Source: Rhizobium terrae (GTDB taxonomy: Bacteria > Pseudomonadota > Alphaproteobacteria > Rhizobiales > Rhizobiaceae). From it: a stretch of DNA of 64,000 nt. The stretch lies in NCBI RefSeq assembly GCF_003425685.1, contig NZ_QJKM01000007.1:186001-250000 (forward strand), in the 5' to 3' direction. Of this stretch, positions 62,965 through 64,000 are shown in pieces (position 1 is the stretch's first letter; each line of letters starts with the position of its first letter). The notes beneath the pieces were generated by a model, which was given only the letters and a program-made list of their open reading frames with translations, did no database searches and was not told the origin of the DNA. Position numbers and translations under genes: made by a program.

Positions 62965-64000
62965 TCAGTCCTTCGTTTTGTCCATTGCATCGAGGGCGGC
63001 GGCCAGGCGGTTGTCCTCGTTGTAGTAGCGGGCGCGATCCCAGAAATGCGGTTTGACGATGCCTGTCCCCACATGCCGGCCGATCAGTCGGCCGCTTGCG
63101 TCCTCGCCGTCGATTTCGTAGCGCATCAGGTCCTGGGTGACGATCACATCGCCTTCCATGCCGATCACCTCGGTGATCTGGGTGATGCGGCGCGAGCCGT
63201 CGCGCAGTCGGGCAGCCTGGACGATGACGTCGATCGAGCCGGTGATGATCTCGCGCACTGTCTTGGCGGGCAGCGAGTAGCCGCCCATGGCGATCATCGA
63301 TTCCATACGGCTGAGGCATTCACGCGGCGTATTGGCGTGGATGGTGCCCATCGAGCCGTCGTGGCCGGTATTCATCGCCTGCAGCAGGTCGAAGACTTCC
63401 GGTCCGCGCACTTCGCCGACGATGATGCGTTCGGGGCGCATGCGCAGGCAGTTCTTGACGAGATCGCGCATGGTGATCTCGCCTTCGCCCTCGATGTTCG
63501 GCGGGCGCGTTTCGAGCCGCACGACATGCGGTTGCTGCAGCTGCAGTTCGGCTGTGTCCTCGCAGGTGATGACGCGCTCGTGTCCGTCGATGTATCGCGT
63601 CAGGCAGTTCAGAAGCGTCGTCTTGCCCGAGCCGGTGCCGCCGGAAATGACGACGTTGCAGCGGACGCGGCCGATGATCTGCAGCAGGACGGCGCCCTCC
63701 GGCGTGATCGCGCCGAACTTCACCAGCTGGTCGAGGTTCAACTTGTCCTTCTTGAACTTGCGGATGGTGAGCGCCGGTCCGTCGATGGCAAGCGGCGGCG
63801 CGATGACGTTGACGCGCGAACCGTCCGGCAGGCGCGCGTCGCAGATCGGCGAAGATTCGTCGACACGGCGGCCGACCTGGCTGACGATGCGCTGGCAGAT
63901 CGACAGGAGCTGCGCGTTATCGCGGAAGCGGATCTCGGATTCGATCGTCTTGCCGCCGACTTCGATGAAGGTCTGTCCCGAACCATTGACCATGATGTCG
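62965..64000 (-). CDS. cpaF: CpaF/TadA family pilus ATPase, C-terminal part
   Basis: The gene runs off the window; 344 codons plus stop are present (the last base 64000 completes none), starting in the conserved DIMVNGSGQTFIEV region. Walker A is ISGGTGSGKTTLLNCL. The Asp box is VITCEDTAELQLQQPHVVRL, Walker B PERIIVGEVRGPEVFDLLQA and the His box MGTIHANTPRECLSRM. This hexameric secretion ATPase powers assembly of the Flp/Tad pilus with TadB and TadC, whose genes follow directly. The missing N-terminus should hold the three-helix and linker regions. Confidence 0.95.
   Translation of the reverse strand, partial: DIMVNGSGQTFIEVGGKTIESEIRFRDNAQLLSICQRIVSQVGRRVDESSPICDARLPDGSRVNVIAPPLAIDGPALTIRKFKKDKLNLDQLVKFGAITPEGAVLLQIIGRVRCNVVISGGTGSGKTTLLNCLTRYIDGHERVITCEDTAELQLQQPHVVRLETRPPNIEGEGEITMRDLVKNCLRMRPERIIVGEVRGPEVFDLLQAMNTGHDGSMGTIHANTPRECLSRMESMIAMGGYSLPAKTVREIITGSIDVIVQAARLRDGSRRITQITEVIGMEGDVIVTQDLMRYEIDGEDASGRLIGRHVGTGIVKPHFWDRARYYNEDNRLAAALDAMDKTKD

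Overview
The window is a high-GC alphaproteobacterial chromosome segment and most probably Rhizobiaceae (Rhizobium, Agrobacterium or a close relative). The genus cannot be fixed from sequence alone. Evidence for this lineage: an alphaproteobacterial direct-repeat LexA box, six matches to the EcfG general-stress promoter (GGAAC-N16/17-nGTT), a small RNA with three CCUCCUCCC loops of the kind described in Rhizobiales, rhizobial intergenic palindromes, and rhizobial-type lpsL, noeJ-like and noeK-like genes. No tRNA, rRNA, CRISPR array, prophage or insertion sequence was seen.

0-13.5 kb holds housekeeping genes: the tail of a 2-hydroxyacid dehydrogenase, a coupled moeB-like/GNAT pair, recF, a globin-coupled chemoreceptor, a cupin gene next to slyX, a LysE exporter, a nitrilase-fold protein that lacks its catalytic cysteine, dnaK-dnaJ behind an RpoH-type promoter, and a class A penicillin-binding protein. 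13.6-16.3 kb is a run of very small genes. The first (57 aa) lies behind a perfect LexA box and ends in a sequence resembling a sliding-clamp-binding motif. Most of the others lie behind EcfG promoters. 16.3-20.5 kb holds a YbaK-type deacylase, a cold-shock gene, an M20 peptidase, a MarR regulator and three small-RNA loci, two of them with C-rich anti-Shine-Dalgarno-like loops. polA follows.

23.9-37.3 kb is a complete carbon-phosphorus lyase locus. phnG-H-I-J-K-L, a hexapeptide-repeat transferase, phnC-D-E-E, a DUF1045 2H-type gene, phnM and phnN all lie on the minus strand. The regulator phnF is divergent, with a palindromic operator over its own -10 box. A small membrane-protein gene lies on the opposite strand between phnI and phnJ. 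Next is a decayed brnT toxin gene fused in frame to brnA. 38-44.4 kb carries gpmA, dapB, an MsbA-like ABC exporter, a small lipoprotein, glk, mgsA and mepA.

44.6-53.3 kb contains the yejABEF peptide importer, a ghrA-like reductase, an EcfG-type small membrane protein and pncB. 53.4-60 kb has a DUF1236 protein (also behind an EcfG-type site), an ICMT-like methyltransferase, an alpha/beta hydrolase, a single-domain response regulator and sugar-nucleotide genes for surface polysaccharide (lpsL, manC, manB). The window ends in a tad pilus operon (tadC, tadB and the cpaF C-terminus).

The most novel material is the SOS-box microprotein, the cluster of EcfG-driven tiny genes, the two C-rich-loop small RNAs, the broken brnTA module and the nitrilase-like pseudoenzyme.
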